From assembly GCA_016928915.1 (NCBI GenBank), contig JAFGJT010000013.1:1-54447 (forward strand): a stretch of 54,447 bases of DNA. Direction: 5' to 3'. Position 1 is the stretch's first letter. Every line of letters begins with the position of its first letter. The notes beneath the pieces are model-generated. The model did not search any database. It had not been told where the DNA came from and saw only the letters and a program-made list of their open reading frames with translations. Of this stretch, positions 16,640 to 24,247 are shown in pieces. This stretch comes from Candidatus Peregrinibacteria bacterium (GTDB lineage: Bacteria; Patescibacteriota; Gracilibacteria; UBA1369; PNNO01). The translations under genes and the position numbers were made by a program.

Positions 16640-17236
16640 TTATTTGTTTATCAAGTCCCATAGAGGCATCCCAAATTGTTTCATGAGCTGCCCAAACTTA
16701 AAAACAGGAAAACCCACAACATTAAAATAATCGCCTTCAATACGTTCAATAAAGAGCTCCCCTTTTTCCTGAATTGCGTAAGCGCACGCAACATCCCTCC
16801 ACATGCCGAGTTTAAGATAATAATCAATTTCTTTATCAGTCATATCGGTAAAAGTGACATGCGTAATTTCGGCTGCCGAAAGCTCCTTCTTGGTTTTAAC
16901 ATCATACAAATGAATACCGGTTATTACGGAATGAGTTTTTCCGCTAAGAGTTTTTATCATTGCGCGAGCGTGTTTTTTATCACGAGGTTTGCCAAGAACT
17001 CTGCCGTTAATTGCGCCGATTGTATCCATACCAACGACTATGCCGTCTTTTATTTTTTTTGCCGAATCATAAGCTTTTTCACGGGCGTTATAAAGCGCGT
17101 ATTGCAAGGGCGTTAATTTTGATTTTTCGTATTTTTTCTCCTCAAAATTACTTGGAACAATCTTAAAAGGTATTTGGAGATCCTTTAATATTTGTATTCT
17201 TCTCGGGCTTTTGGATGCCAAAATAATTGATTTCAT
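16640..17236 (-). CDS. maf: Maf-family nucleotide pyrophosphatase
   Basis: Maf proteins hydrolyse non-canonical or modified nucleoside triphosphates and are linked to septum control. The 198-residue product shows the N-terminal IILASKSPRRIQIL, VVGMDTIGAINGRVLGKPRDKKHARAMI with the catalytic aspartate, LSGKTHSVITGI, and AYAIQEKGELFIERIEGDYFNVVGFP. The start at 17236 was chosen over an upstream in-frame start at 17326. The longer form would add 30 residues absent from the family and would overlap both the rpsT promoter and its start. The gene is divergent from rpsT and precedes the GtrA gene. Confidence 0.92.
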   Translation of the reverse strand: MKSIILASKSPRRIQILKDLQIPFKIVPSNFEEKKYEKSKLTPLQYALYNAREKAYDSAKKIKDGIVVGMDTIGAINGRVLGKPRDKKHARAMIKTLSGKTHSVITGIHLYDVKTKKELSAAEITHVTFTDMTDKEIDYYLKLGMWRDVACAYAIQEKGELFIERIEGDYFNVVGFPVFKFGQLMKQFGMPLWDLINK

Positions 17237-17242
17237 AAAAGT

Positions 17243-17271
17243 TTGACAATACGGCTCTATTAACCTATATT
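17243..17271 (+). promoter_or_regulatory. Promoter for rpsT
   Basis: A perfect TTGACA (17243-17248) and TATATT (17266-17271) are separated by 17 bases. The start codon is about 35 bases beyond the predicted transcription start. Confidence 0.8.
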
Positions 17272-17312
17272 TTATTGGCAAATTATTTAAACGCAACCTA
17301 AAAAATACATTT

Positions 17313-17684
17313 ATGCCAATAATCAAATCCGCAAAAAAGAAAGTAAGACAGGCTGAAAAACACAGAATCAGAAATCTGTCCTTAAAAACCGAGATGAAAA
17401 CTTATATTAAAAAGTTTTTAAAGGCTGTTAAAGACGGGCAGAAAGAAGACGCAGTTAAACTTATGCCAAAGGTTTACAAATTAATTGATACCTCAGCCAA
17501 AAAACATATAATACACAGAAGAAACGCCGACAATAAAAAATCATTATTAGCCCGAAACTTAAAGAATATCGGAGAGCCAAAGGCGGCACCCGTTAAAAAG
17601 GAAAAAGCGGATAAAATTACAAAAAAAGAACCCGCAAAAAAATACGTAAAAAAGGAGAAAAAAGAAAAAAAAGAGAAAAAATAA
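17313..17684 (+). CDS. rpsT: 30S ribosomal protein S20 with Lys-rich tail
   Basis: S20 binds 16S rRNA early in 30S assembly. The first about 85 residues match the family: MPIIKSAKKKVRQAEKHRIRN, then KTYIKKFLKA and the end of the core with IHRRNADNKKSLLARNL. At 123 residues it is longer than the usual 85-90. The extra 35 residues are almost all Lys, Glu, Ala and Pro, probably a disordered basic tail. It has a consensus promoter and is followed by a GC-rich terminator before the tRNA gene. Confidence 0.93.
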   Translation: MPIIKSAKKKVRQAEKHRIRNLSLKTEMKTYIKKFLKAVKDGQKEDAVKLMPKVYKLIDTSAKKHIIHRRNADNKKSLLARNLKNIGEPKAAPVKKEKADKITKKEPAKKYVKKEKKEKKEKK

Positions 17685-17702
17685 ACTCCATCTTTAATAT
17701 AC

Positions 17703-17730
17703 GGCCGCTTTAAAAACGGCCTTTGTTCTT
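17703..17730 (+). terminator. Terminator after rpsT
   Basis: GGCCG (17703-17707) pairs with CGGCC (17717-17721) around a 9-base loop, followed by a T-rich stretch. It separates rpsT from the tRNA gene 9 bases later. Confidence 0.75.
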
Positions 17731-17784
17731 TAAAATGTGGGTCTGTAGCTCAGTGGTTAGAGCAGTCGGCTTAAAGATCATGTG

Positions 17785-18147
17785 CTAAATATCTGCTTGA
17801 GGATTATGTAACTCCGCATGGCAATTATGACAAAGTAGAATGCATTTTTTAAGTTCATTGTTAATTTTAGACATTTTACGATTGGAAAGAGATCTTAGAT
17901 CAAGCTTGAATTCTTTTTCTAATCGATTTAAATGGTGGAAAACAAGAGCTGAAAAATTTCTATTGTAACCGCACTTAGAACATTTTCCTCCAAAAGATTT
18001 AATGATTTCGAGTTTACGTTTAAATCCTCTGTCTTGTTGAGCGGCATAAGATTGATGGGCTTTGTTTTTACAGTTATTACTGCAGTAAAGAGTCTGTTTG
18101 CCCTTTAATTTTATTCCACAAATTTTACAGTTTATGTTATTTTTCAT
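17785..18147 (-). CDS. HNH homing endonuclease, antisense in the tRNA intron
   Basis: The 120-residue product has two zinc-type pairs near its start (CKICGIKL and YCSNNCKNKAHQ), then CSKCGYNRNFSALVFHHLN and a closing CILLCHNCHAELHN. This is the HNH plan: histidines in VFHHLN, then Asn/His in CHNCHAELHN, with structural zinc cysteines. Such enzymes cut intron-less alleles and so spread their host intron. The gene is on the strand opposite the tRNA and fills the P1 loop. A promoter with its -10 box only 7 bases before the start codon suggests a leaderless message made independently of the tRNA precursor. Confidence 0.9.
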   Translation of the reverse strand: MKNNINCKICGIKLKGKQTLYCSNNCKNKAHQSYAAQQDRGFKRKLEIIKSFGGKCSKCGYNRNFSALVFHHLNRLEKEFKLDLRSLSNRKMSKINNELKKCILLCHNCHAELHNPQADI

Positions 18148-18153
18148 AACCGT

Positions 18154-18181
18154 ATTTTACCAGAATATGCATATTGATCAA
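18154..18181 (-). promoter_or_regulatory. Putative promoter for the intron HNH gene
   Basis: On the minus strand TTGATC (18181-18176) and TAAAAT (18159-18154) are 16 bases apart with an extended TGG before the -10 box. The predicted start falls on the ATG. The -35 box overlaps the 3' strand of intron stem P1, so one sequence may serve both folding and expression. Confidence 0.5.
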
Positions 18182-18478
18182 TGGGCTGCTTGTGAAGCGA
18201 TTCGCAATGTAGAACCTGTCAAATTCGGGGAAGCCTAAAGCTTTTAAAGCAATGGTAATCCCGAGCCAAGCCTTATTTAAAAAATTGGGAAGGTGTAGAG
18301 ACTAGACGGCAGGCACCCCGCCACAGTGGGGTGAAGGGATAGTCCAAATTCCAAACCCGAAAGGGGCCGCGAAAGCGTGCAAGAATACGCATAACCGATT
18401 GGTCGTAGGTTCAATCCCTACCAGACCCACCAACTTAAAAATCATTTTAGGGCAATTTTGGCTCGAATTTTTAACATA

Positions 18479-18508
18479 TTGACATTTTAATTAATTTTGT
18501 TGTATGTT
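18479..18508 (+). promoter_or_regulatory. Promoter for the 18.5 kb gene pair
   Basis: A perfect TTGACA (18479-18484) and TATGTT (18503-18508) are separated by 18 bases, about 36 bases before the start codon at 18545. Confidence 0.6.
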
Positions 18509-18544
18509 TCCCCCCTTATTTAATTATCCTTTAATCCTTTAAAT

Positions 18545-18868
18545 ATGAATCTGGAAAATCAAAATAATTACCCGCTTGTAGAAGCCGACTTACTGATAAG
18601 AAATTCGGAATTCTCAAAGATGAGTCGTGAAGAACAAAATAGATACCAAGAGCTTGTTTTAACAAATACAATGATCAGAGGCACTGTATTTTTAAAAGAA
18701 AGTGAAAGGCTTTTAAAACTCGGAAAAACATCCGATGCAAAAGAACTGCTGATTAAAGCTGAAAATACTTTGAGCGCAAAAGATAAAACGGATAAAAATG
18801 TGATGCAGCTAATAGACTTATTAAAAGAACAAATTCAAAGAAATGAACGCGTAAAAAATATCCTTTAA
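18545..18868 (+). CDS. Unknown small helical protein
   Basis: I do not recognise this 107-residue protein. It is charged, has no cysteine, signal peptide or membrane segment, and reads as helices with two helix-turn-helix hairpins: FLKESERLLKLGKTSDAKELLIKA resembles a single TPR-like unit. It is cytoplasmic by composition. Its neighbour (18877-19545) starts 8 bases later and contains a similar ELFKSALETFKKDDTERSKNLF unit, so the two may act together. A promoter lies upstream and the tRNA gene ends 112 bases before the start codon. Confidence 0.7.
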   Translation: MNLENQNNYPLVEADLLIRNSEFSKMSREEQNRYQELVLTNTMIRGTVFLKESERLLKLGKTSDAKELLIKAENTLSAKDKTDKNVMQLIDLLKEQIQRNERVKNIL

Positions 18869-18876
18869 TAAAATTT

Positions 18877-19545
18877 GTGTCCGAGAATCCTAACAAGCAA
18901 GGTCCCAAGGACAATGAAACTATTTCGGCTGACGAACCGGTTTTACAGGCCAAAGAACTTTTTAAATCTGCTTTGGAAACTTTCAAAAAAGATGATACGG
19001 AGCGATCTAAAAATTTGTTTCGGGCAGCAGAAGACATAATCCTAAAAAGGTTGTTAAAGGATGCCAAACTGATAAGGATATATGATCTTTTAAATATTTT
19101 AATCAATGAACCAAAAAGCGAAGTTGACGCACTAACAGCCGGAGCAATAGAAGATAATGTATTATCTTTGCTGGCTTTATTTGACAAATTATATAATGAC
19201 GCCCCTTCTTTTAATCTTGGATATGAATGTTATCTTGACCAAAAAGCCAGCCTTGCTCCACCCATTAATGAATTGCTGGAAATGCCCGAATTCGGCAAAT
19301 GGACTCCAAATCCCTATGAAATACACAGATTTATTCATCGGAAATTAATTGCATTAAGTCGTTCTAATCCTTCAGAACTTGAGTCGTGCCTTATGGGTAT
19401 GACGCTTGAGATTGAAAAATTTACCGAAGTGATTCAGAATCTAATTCAGCATACAGTCACCCAAGATGCAGTGATGAAAAAACATTACGATATACTTAGA
19501 AACGCCCACAGCGCAGTCGCCGCGATGTGGAGGAAACCTGGATAA
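18877..19545 (+). CDS. Unknown helical cytoplasmic protein
   Basis: The 222-residue product begins at a GTG, 8 bases after the previous stop. No family is recognised. After an acidic, disordered N-terminus (about 1-20) it is helical throughout: first a TPR-like hairpin (AKELFKSALETFKKDDTERSKNLFRAAED), then a globular part with YECYLDQK and MPEFGKWTPNPYEIHRFIHRKL, ending in a basic segment. No catalytic motif, signal or membrane helix is visible. It is probably co-transcribed with the 18545 gene and lies 49 bases before the hypC-hydE fusion, but there is no direct sign that it acts in hydrogenase maturation. Confidence 0.7.
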   Translation: MSENPNKQGPKDNETISADEPVLQAKELFKSALETFKKDDTERSKNLFRAAEDIILKRLLKDAKLIRIYDLLNILINEPKSEVDALTAGAIEDNVLSLLALFDKLYNDAPSFNLGYECYLDQKASLAPPINELLEMPEFGKWTPNPYEIHRFIHRKLIALSRSNPSELESCLMGMTLEIEKFTEVIQNLIQHTVTQDAVMKKHYDILRNAHSAVAAMWRKPG

Positions 19546-19594
19546 AACAAACTTTTAAAGGTAAAATCGTTATGTTTTTTTAAACTTTCTTTAA

Positions 19595-20851
19595 ATGTGC
19601 CTTACAATCCCCGCAAAGGTTATTAAAACCAACGCTGATAAAGCTGTGATTTTCCGTGACGGAGTTAAAAAGATTATTGATGCGCGTACCGTGGAAGGTT
19701 TGAAAGTTGGCGACTGGGTTCTTTATATTTCGGATATTGCAATCCAGAAAGTTTCAGCAAAAGATGCTAAAGAAATTTTGGATCTTCTTGAATATACAAA
19801 TAAAACCGATCCTGAAGGGTTAAATCCGGTGTTTATTGAGATAATTAAAAATTCAAAGACACGAAAATTGAATAAGGAGGAAATTGAATTTCTGCTAAAA
19901 ACCAACGGGCGCGAAAAAGAAGCTTTGTTCAGCGAAGCGGATATGATCAGACGAACATATATTAAAGATTTTTTCTGCATTCACGGGATTATTGAATTTT
20001 CAAATTACTGCAAAAATGACTGTTTTTACTGCGGGCTGCGCAAAGAAAACGACAAAATTTTAAGGTACAGAATGGGGGTCGGCGAGATTGTTCGTGCAGC
20101 TGAAAAAGCCTTTAAAAAAGGCTATAAACTAATGGTTCTTCAGTCCGGGGATGATTATTTTTACACCAAAGAAAAACTTGTGGAAATTATAAAAAAGATT
20201 AAGGAAAAGTGCAGGGTTTTTATTTTTATCAGCATCGGAGAAAGGAATTTTGAAACTTACAAAGCTCTGCGCGAAGCCGGGGCTGACGGAGTTTTATTCC
20301 GTTTTGAAACTTCAAACGAAAGTCTTTTTAACAAACTTCATCCGAAAGGAAAAAATTTCAAGAACAGATTCAAAACATTAAAATTTTTAAAAGAATTAAA
20401 ATATTTTATCGCAACCGGATCAATCGTAGGGCTTCCGTATCAGGTTATTTCTGACCTGGCTGTTGACATTATGATTCTGCGCGATATGAATGCGGATATG
20501 ATTTCTTTCGGGCCTTTTGTCCCCTGCCCCAATACTCCTTTTGCGGATAAACAGCCCGGAGATATTGATCTTGCCTTAAAAATGATGTCGATTTTACGCC
20601 TTGAAATGAAAAATACAAAAATTCCCGTTGTTACGGCCCTGGAAACGCTTGACCCCAAAAAAGGCCGAAAACGCGCTATAAAAGCCGGCGCTAACGCACT
20701 TATGTTCAATATTACTCCTAAAAAATATCAGCCGCTTTACGAAATTTATAAACGACGTGATGCATGCGACAGAAAAACATGGGAAAAATACGGGCTGTAT
20801 AATACCGAAGAAAGTTATAAAATGCTTGAGGAGAAACTCAGAGTTAAATAG
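19595..20851 (+). CDS. hydE: HypC-HydE fusion, hydrogenase cofactor maturation
   Basis: Residues 1-70 match HypC/HupF: MCLTIPAKVI with the essential Cys2, then VGDWVLYISDIAIQKV. In [NiFe] maturation HypC carries the Fe(CN)2CO unit with HypD. Residues about 75-418 match HydE, a radical-SAM enzyme of [FeFe] H-cluster assembly. GIIEFSNYCKNDCFYCGLR gives the cluster cysteines C139, C143 and C146; LRYRM, VLQSGDD, FRFETSN, TGSIVGLPYQ and GPFVPCPNTPFA follow the HydE order. The extra C-terminal cysteine cluster of some HydE proteins is absent. A natural join of the two maturation systems is unusual. hydG follows after 27 bases, and a [NiFe] hydrogenase lies 7.4 kb downstream. Confidence 0.9.
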   Translation: MCLTIPAKVIKTNADKAVIFRDGVKKIIDARTVEGLKVGDWVLYISDIAIQKVSAKDAKEILDLLEYTNKTDPEGLNPVFIEIIKNSKTRKLNKEEIEFLLKTNGREKEALFSEADMIRRTYIKDFFCIHGIIEFSNYCKNDCFYCGLRKENDKILRYRMGVGEIVRAAEKAFKKGYKLMVLQSGDDYFYTKEKLVEIIKKIKEKCRVFIFISIGERNFETYKALREAGADGVLFRFETSNESLFNKLHPKGKNFKNRFKTLKFLKELKYFIATGSIVGLPYQVISDLAVDIMILRDMNADMISFGPFVPCPNTPFADKQPGDIDLALKMMSILRLEMKNTKIPVVTALETLDPKKGRKRAIKAGANALMFNITPKKYQPLYEIYKRRDACDRKTWEKYGLYNTEESYKMLEEKLRVK

Positions 20852-20878
20852 CGCAACAATTTTCTTAATAAAATTAAA

Positions 20879-22252
20879 ATGCCTGAAATAAAAGATATAT
20901 TCGATGCTGAAAGAATAAAGAAATTACTTTTATCAACAAAAAATCCTACAAAAAAACGGATTGAAGAAATTCTCGCGAAAGCCGAAAAAATGAAAGGATT
21001 ATCACTGGAAGATGCGGCATCTTTAATAAACGCGCCAAAAAAATATACTGATTTAATGTTTAAAACCGCATGGAAAATTAAAAAAGAAATTTACGGAGAG
21101 AGAATAGTTCTTTTTGCGCCGCTTTATGTTTCAAATTACTGTGTAAACGACTGTGAATACTGTGGATTTCATATACGAAACAAAGAAAAACGTATAAAAC
21201 TTTCCTTAAAACAGGTTGAGCAGCAGACCCGGTTTTTGATTAACATGGGGCATAAAAGGCTTCTTCTGGAATTTGGCGAACATCCCAAAATGTGTCCGAT
21301 CGATTATGTGGTTGATACGATCAAGACTATTTATTCCGTTAAGGAAGGCAACGGAAGCATTAGGAGGGTAAACGTGAATATTGCCGCAACAACTGTTGAG
21401 GATTATAAAAAATTAAAAAAAGCAGGAATAGGCACTTATCAGCTTTTTCAGGAAACTTACCACCAGCCCACTTATGCAAAACTTCACAACGGCCCAAAAG
21501 CTGATTTTGAAAGACAGCTTTTTGCTCATATAAGGGCTTTTAAAGCCGGAATTGATGATGTGGGGCTCGGCGTGCTTTTTGGTCTGTACGACTGGAGGTT
21601 TGACACTTTGGCGCTTCTTTCGCATGCGCAGTATCTGGATAAAACTTTTGGCGTGGGTCCTCATACATTTTCGGTTCCCCGCCTTCAGCCAGCCCCCACC
21701 GTTAAAGAAAAATGGCCGTACGCGGTAAACGAAAACGAACTTTTAAAAATTATCGCGATTTTAAGAATGTCAGTGCCTTATACGGGCATGATTATTTCAA
21801 CAAGAGAACGCCCGAATGTGCGCGAAAAAGCTTTTAAACTCGGGATTTCACAGACCTCGGCCGCCTCATGCACATCTCCCGGCGGGTACGGAAAAAAACG
21901 CACATTAAACCAGTTTCAGATTTCAGACGAAAGGTCTTTGGATAAAGTGATTGAAGGAATTATTGACAAAGGATTATTGCCCAGTTTTTGCACGGCATGT
22001 TATAGAATAGGAAGAACCGGCAAGGATTTTATGGATATCGCTAAACCGGGAGAAATTCACAATTTCTGCAGACCAAATGCGATTCTTACATTAAAAGAAT
22101 ATCTTGAAGATTATGCAAAACCCTTAACAAAAGAAAAAGGACTGCAAATAATCCAAAAATATTTAAAACTCATTCCTTCAAAAGTAATTCAGAAAAAAAC
22201 TGTTGAACGGCTTGCCCGAATAGAACGGGGGCAACGCGACTTGTACTTCTAA
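20879..22252 (+). CDS. hydG: HydG, radical-SAM tyrosine lyase
   Basis: HydG cleaves tyrosine to p-cresol and supplies CO and cyanide on iron for the H-cluster of [FeFe] hydrogenase. The 457 residues keep the SAM cluster motif NYCVNDCEYCGF (C88, C92, C95). They also keep the HydG-specific C-terminal auxiliary-cluster motif C-x2-C-x22-C (C371, C374, C397). LFQETYHQPTYAKLHNGPK and GIDDVGLGVLFGLYDWRF are family segments that separate it from ThiH-like relatives. It lies 27 bases after the hypC-hydE fusion and is probably in the same operon. HydF and HydA, the usual partners, are not in the window. Confidence 0.93.
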   Translation: MPEIKDIFDAERIKKLLLSTKNPTKKRIEEILAKAEKMKGLSLEDAASLINAPKKYTDLMFKTAWKIKKEIYGERIVLFAPLYVSNYCVNDCEYCGFHIRNKEKRIKLSLKQVEQQTRFLINMGHKRLLLEFGEHPKMCPIDYVVDTIKTIYSVKEGNGSIRRVNVNIAATTVEDYKKLKKAGIGTYQLFQETYHQPTYAKLHNGPKADFERQLFAHIRAFKAGIDDVGLGVLFGLYDWRFDTLALLSHAQYLDKTFGVGPHTFSVPRLQPAPTVKEKWPYAVNENELLKIIAILRMSVPYTGMIISTRERPNVREKAFKLGISQTSAASCTSPGGYGKKRTLNQFQISDERSLDKVIEGIIDKGLLPSFCTACYRIGRTGKDFMDIAKPGEIHNFCRPNAILTLKEYLEDYAKPLTKEKGLQIIQKYLKLIPSKVIQKKTVERLARIERGQRDLYF

Positions 22253-22292
22253 AAGACTTCAATAACTGTGACTGTGATTTGAACCAATAAAA

Positions 22293-22301
22293 TGGTATAA
22301 T
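22293..22301 (+). promoter_or_regulatory. Extended -10 promoter for the PP2C gene
   Basis: TGGTATAAT gives a perfect -10 box (22296-22301) with the TGn extension. No good -35 box is seen 16-18 bases upstream, which extended -10 promoters tolerate. The start codon is at 22333. Confidence 0.55.
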
Positions 22302-22332
22302 ATTTTGATATACAAAAATAAAAAACAAAATA

Positions 22333-23490
22333 ATGGCCAATACTAATCACGCGCATTCTTTGCCTGAGCCGCAGGAAAGTAAAAAGCTTTTTACTGAACA
22401 AGAGGTTGATGAGCTTCTTGATCTGGAAAAACACGGAATTGTTGTAAACGACTCTGAAGAAATTCTACTGACCGAAGAGGATCTTAATATTATTAAAGCC
22501 CAGGAAAAAGTACGGGGAAAAGTAAATGAAAAGGTTGTGCCCCCTCATGTTACCGACGGCATCCCTGACAATGAGTTTAAAAAGAAACTTCATGAATCAA
22601 AAATCATCAAAGGGGAGATTTTGGCTTACAGCGGCAACGAGGAAGGCAAAGCCGAAGGCTTGATGGGTGATATGCCTTTTTATGCGGTTACGGAAAACGG
22701 CATTTATTATGCAAATACGCCCAAAGAACGAAATGATGACGGATTTCTTATTGATCCGAAATCAAAAACTTTAATTGTTACAGACGGAATTGGTTCCGTT
22801 AAAGTGGGTTATGTCGCGTCAAATATAGCACTACACCGAGCAGCTGTGGATCTTGATAAAACGAATTTAAAGAGCGTGCCTCCTTACAAGCTTGATACTC
22901 TTGTCCAAAACATGAATCATTCGGTGGATGAATATCAGGATAACAACCCTTCATTTAAAAAAACTTCCGCGACAGTTGTTGCGGCAAGAATCAATGATGA
23001 CAGAAGTGTTGATATTGCTTATGCTGGAGACAGCAAGGCAATTATCATTCGAGGCGATAAAGTTGTTTTTACCACAATAGAAGATAATGCACTTTCTTAT
23101 ATCATGTGGAAGGATAAAATTACTGAACAAGAAGCTCAAGACAAGTTTGGTTATGAACAATACTGGAAATTAAAAAATGGCGTTCTTCAGTGCCTCGGGC
23201 ATGAAGCAAATTATGTAAGCTGGGAAACAAAAGAAACTTCGCGTGATGTAAATCCTCATTTGCAGAATATTAAAACACAAAAAGGAGATGTCCTGATTTT
23301 ATGTTCCGACGGACTGAGCGACAATCTCACTGACAGTGAAATTGCATGGTCTATAAACAAATCACTCAAAAACGAAAAATCTTTAAATGAAGCAATAGAA
23401 CATTTAAAACTTGAAGCTCTGCATAAAATGAAAAACCCGGACGAAGGCAAAGGAGATAACATAACTATTGCCGGCGTTCAAATTCAGTAA
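22333..23490 (+). CDS. PP2C-type Ser/Thr protein phosphatase
   Basis: The 385-residue product carries a PP2C domain from about residue 110 to the end, preceded by a charged N-terminal region without a recognised fold. Metal-binding motifs are visible: RNDDGFLIDP, TLIVTDGIGS, IAYAGDSKAII, LILCSDGLSDNLTDSEI and the final GDNITIAGVQ. These Asp residues hold the two metals used for phosphate-ester hydrolysis. The DGIGS motif replaces the common DGMGG. There is no membrane helix, so it is cytosolic. No Ser/Thr kinase gene is in the window to pair with it. It sits 80 bases after hydG but has its own promoter. Confidence 0.9.
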   Translation: MANTNHAHSLPEPQESKKLFTEQEVDELLDLEKHGIVVNDSEEILLTEEDLNIIKAQEKVRGKVNEKVVPPHVTDGIPDNEFKKKLHESKIIKGEILAYSGNEEGKAEGLMGDMPFYAVTENGIYYANTPKERNDDGFLIDPKSKTLIVTDGIGSVKVGYVASNIALHRAAVDLDKTNLKSVPPYKLDTLVQNMNHSVDEYQDNNPSFKKTSATVVAARINDDRSVDIAYAGDSKAIIIRGDKVVFTTIEDNALSYIMWKDKITEQEAQDKFGYEQYWKLKNGVLQCLGHEANYVSWETKETSRDVNPHLQNIKTQKGDVLILCSDGLSDNLTDSEIAWSINKSLKNEKSLNEAIEHLKLEALHKMKNPDEGKGDNITIAGVQIQ

Positions 23491-23501
23491 AATTGTTTAC
23501 A

Positions 23502-23530
23502 TTGACAAAATTTTACAAATATCCTATAGT
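23502..23530 (+). promoter_or_regulatory. Consensus promoter for the 23.6 kb gene
   Basis: A perfect TTGACA (23502-23507) and TATAGT (23525-23530) are 17 bases apart. Transcription from about 23537 fixes the start codon of the next gene at 23559 rather than the upstream TTG at 23493. Confidence 0.75.
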
Positions 23531-23558
23531 TATTATCCGTAATGCTTGCTTAATAATT

Positions 23559-23972
23559 ATGGGAGAAAATGCTGACAAAAATCATAGAGAAGCCTATCCC
23601 GTAAAACCCACCGATATTATTCAGTATACCTGGGGCGGAATTATTGCTTATCTGCAGAAAAATTTTTATTTTCATATTAATGATGTGCTTGAATACGCGC
23701 AGGAAAACGGCTATAAAGGCAAAGAAGTGCGTTTTGCGGAACATGTTTTTGCCCTGCTTTACAACGGCGCCAGAAATTTTAAATCCGGGAATGTTCGCCA
23801 TATAAGGGGCAGTAAAAGGCTGGACGCAATTGCAGCAACGCTGCAGCATGATTTTGAACAAATACAAAATTCCGTTAAAAATTCTCCTCCACAGCTTACC
23901 GATATTAATCTTGAACTGCTGGCCCACGAATTTATATGCGCGATAGACGATAAAAGTACTTGTAACGATTAA
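23559..23972 (+). CDS. Unknown cytoplasmic protein
   Basis: I do not recognise this 137-residue protein. The start at 23559 follows a consensus promoter; an in-frame TTG at 23493 would lie upstream of that promoter and is rejected. The sequence is mixed alpha/beta by eye, with PTDIIQYTWGGIIAYL, NGYKGKEVRFAEHVFALL and an arginine-rich NVRHIRGSKRLD that could bind a phosphate or nucleic acid. One cysteine is near each end of the last 20 residues. There is no signal peptide or membrane segment. It stands alone between the PP2C gene and tRNA-Leu. Confidence 0.65.
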   Translation: MGENADKNHREAYPVKPTDIIQYTWGGIIAYLQKNFYFHINDVLEYAQENGYKGKEVRFAEHVFALLYNGARNFKSGNVRHIRGSKRLDAIAATLQHDFEQIQNSVKNSPPQLTDINLELLAHEFICAIDDKSTCND

Positions 23973-23976
23973 TTGC

Positions 23977-24004
23977 TTGTACTTTCCCGCGCTTTGATTA
24001 AAAT
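23977..24004 (+). promoter_or_regulatory. Putative promoter for tRNA-Leu
   Basis: TTGTAC (23977-23982) and TAAAAT (23999-24004) are 16 bases apart, ending 25 bases before the tRNA. Confidence 0.45.
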
Positions 24005-24029
24005 GGCTTTTAGAAATAAAAGGTATTTC

Positions 24030-24116
24030 GGGCATGTGGCGGAATTGGTAGACGCGCTAGCTTCAGGAGCTAGTTCCGGAAACGGGGTGGAGGTTCGAGT
24101 CCTCTCATGCCCACCA
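24030..24116 (+). tRNA. tRNA-Leu (CAG anticodon)
   Basis: The 87-base gene folds as a class II tRNA with encoded CCA. The acceptor GGGCATG pairs with CATGCCC, the anticodon stem CTAGC/GCTAG encloses TTCAGGA giving anticodon CAG, a long variable arm (TTCCGGAAACGGGG region) follows, and the T stem GGAGG/CCTCT region encloses TTCGAGT. The long variable arm and anticodon identify leucine. The 131 bases after it hold two weak hairpins (24121-24138 and 24142-24159) without a T-run, and no gene. Confidence 0.95.
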
Positions 24117-24247
24117 AATTTGCCCCGTCTTCAGGGCATATGCGGTTAACTAAAGCCGCGTATATATAAAAAAATGCGGTCCCCCTCCTTTAAAGGGCGC
24201 GGTCTTACATTAAAACTAAACTTTCCCCAATAATTAACAATCAAAAA

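Larger units (their letters stand above)
17772..18389 (+). mobile_element. Group I intron in the tRNA anticodon loop
   Basis: The 5' exon ends in U and the intron ends in G (18389), as group I splicing requires. A guide GGCTG (18184-18188) pairs with exon CGGCT, including the U-G pair at the splice site. GATCA (17776-17780) pairs with TGATC (18175-18179), extending P1, so almost the whole HNH gene sits in the P1 loop. The core follows: CGGG/CCCG as P4, GACTA (18300-18304) with TAGTC (18340-18344) as P7, a CCCCG...GGGG hairpin as P8, and a CCCGAAAGGGG hairpin as P9. The subgroup was not assigned. Confidence 0.9.
17739..18432 (+). tRNA. tRNA with CAU anticodon, split by a group I intron
   Basis: Joining 17739-17771 to 18390-18432 gives a normal 76-base tRNA with an encoded CCA. 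The acceptor GGGTCTG pairs with CAGACCC, the D stem is GCTC/GAGC, the anticodon stem is GTCGG/CCGAT, and the T stem GTAGG/CCTAC encloses TTCAATC. The joined anticodon loop is CTCATAA, so the anticodon is CAU. It could be elongator tRNA-Met or the tRNA-Ile whose C34 is changed to lysidine; the sequence alone does not decide. The intron lies immediately before the anticodon (after U33), so the gene is inactive until splicing. Confidence 0.92.

Noticed and set aside
17237-17326. Longer Maf protein starting at 17326
   Set aside because: The extra 30 residues are not part of the family and would overlap the rpsT promoter and start.
24117-24247. Small RNA or terminator after tRNA-Leu
   Set aside because: Two short GC hairpins are present, but there is no T-run, promoter or recognisable RNA family.
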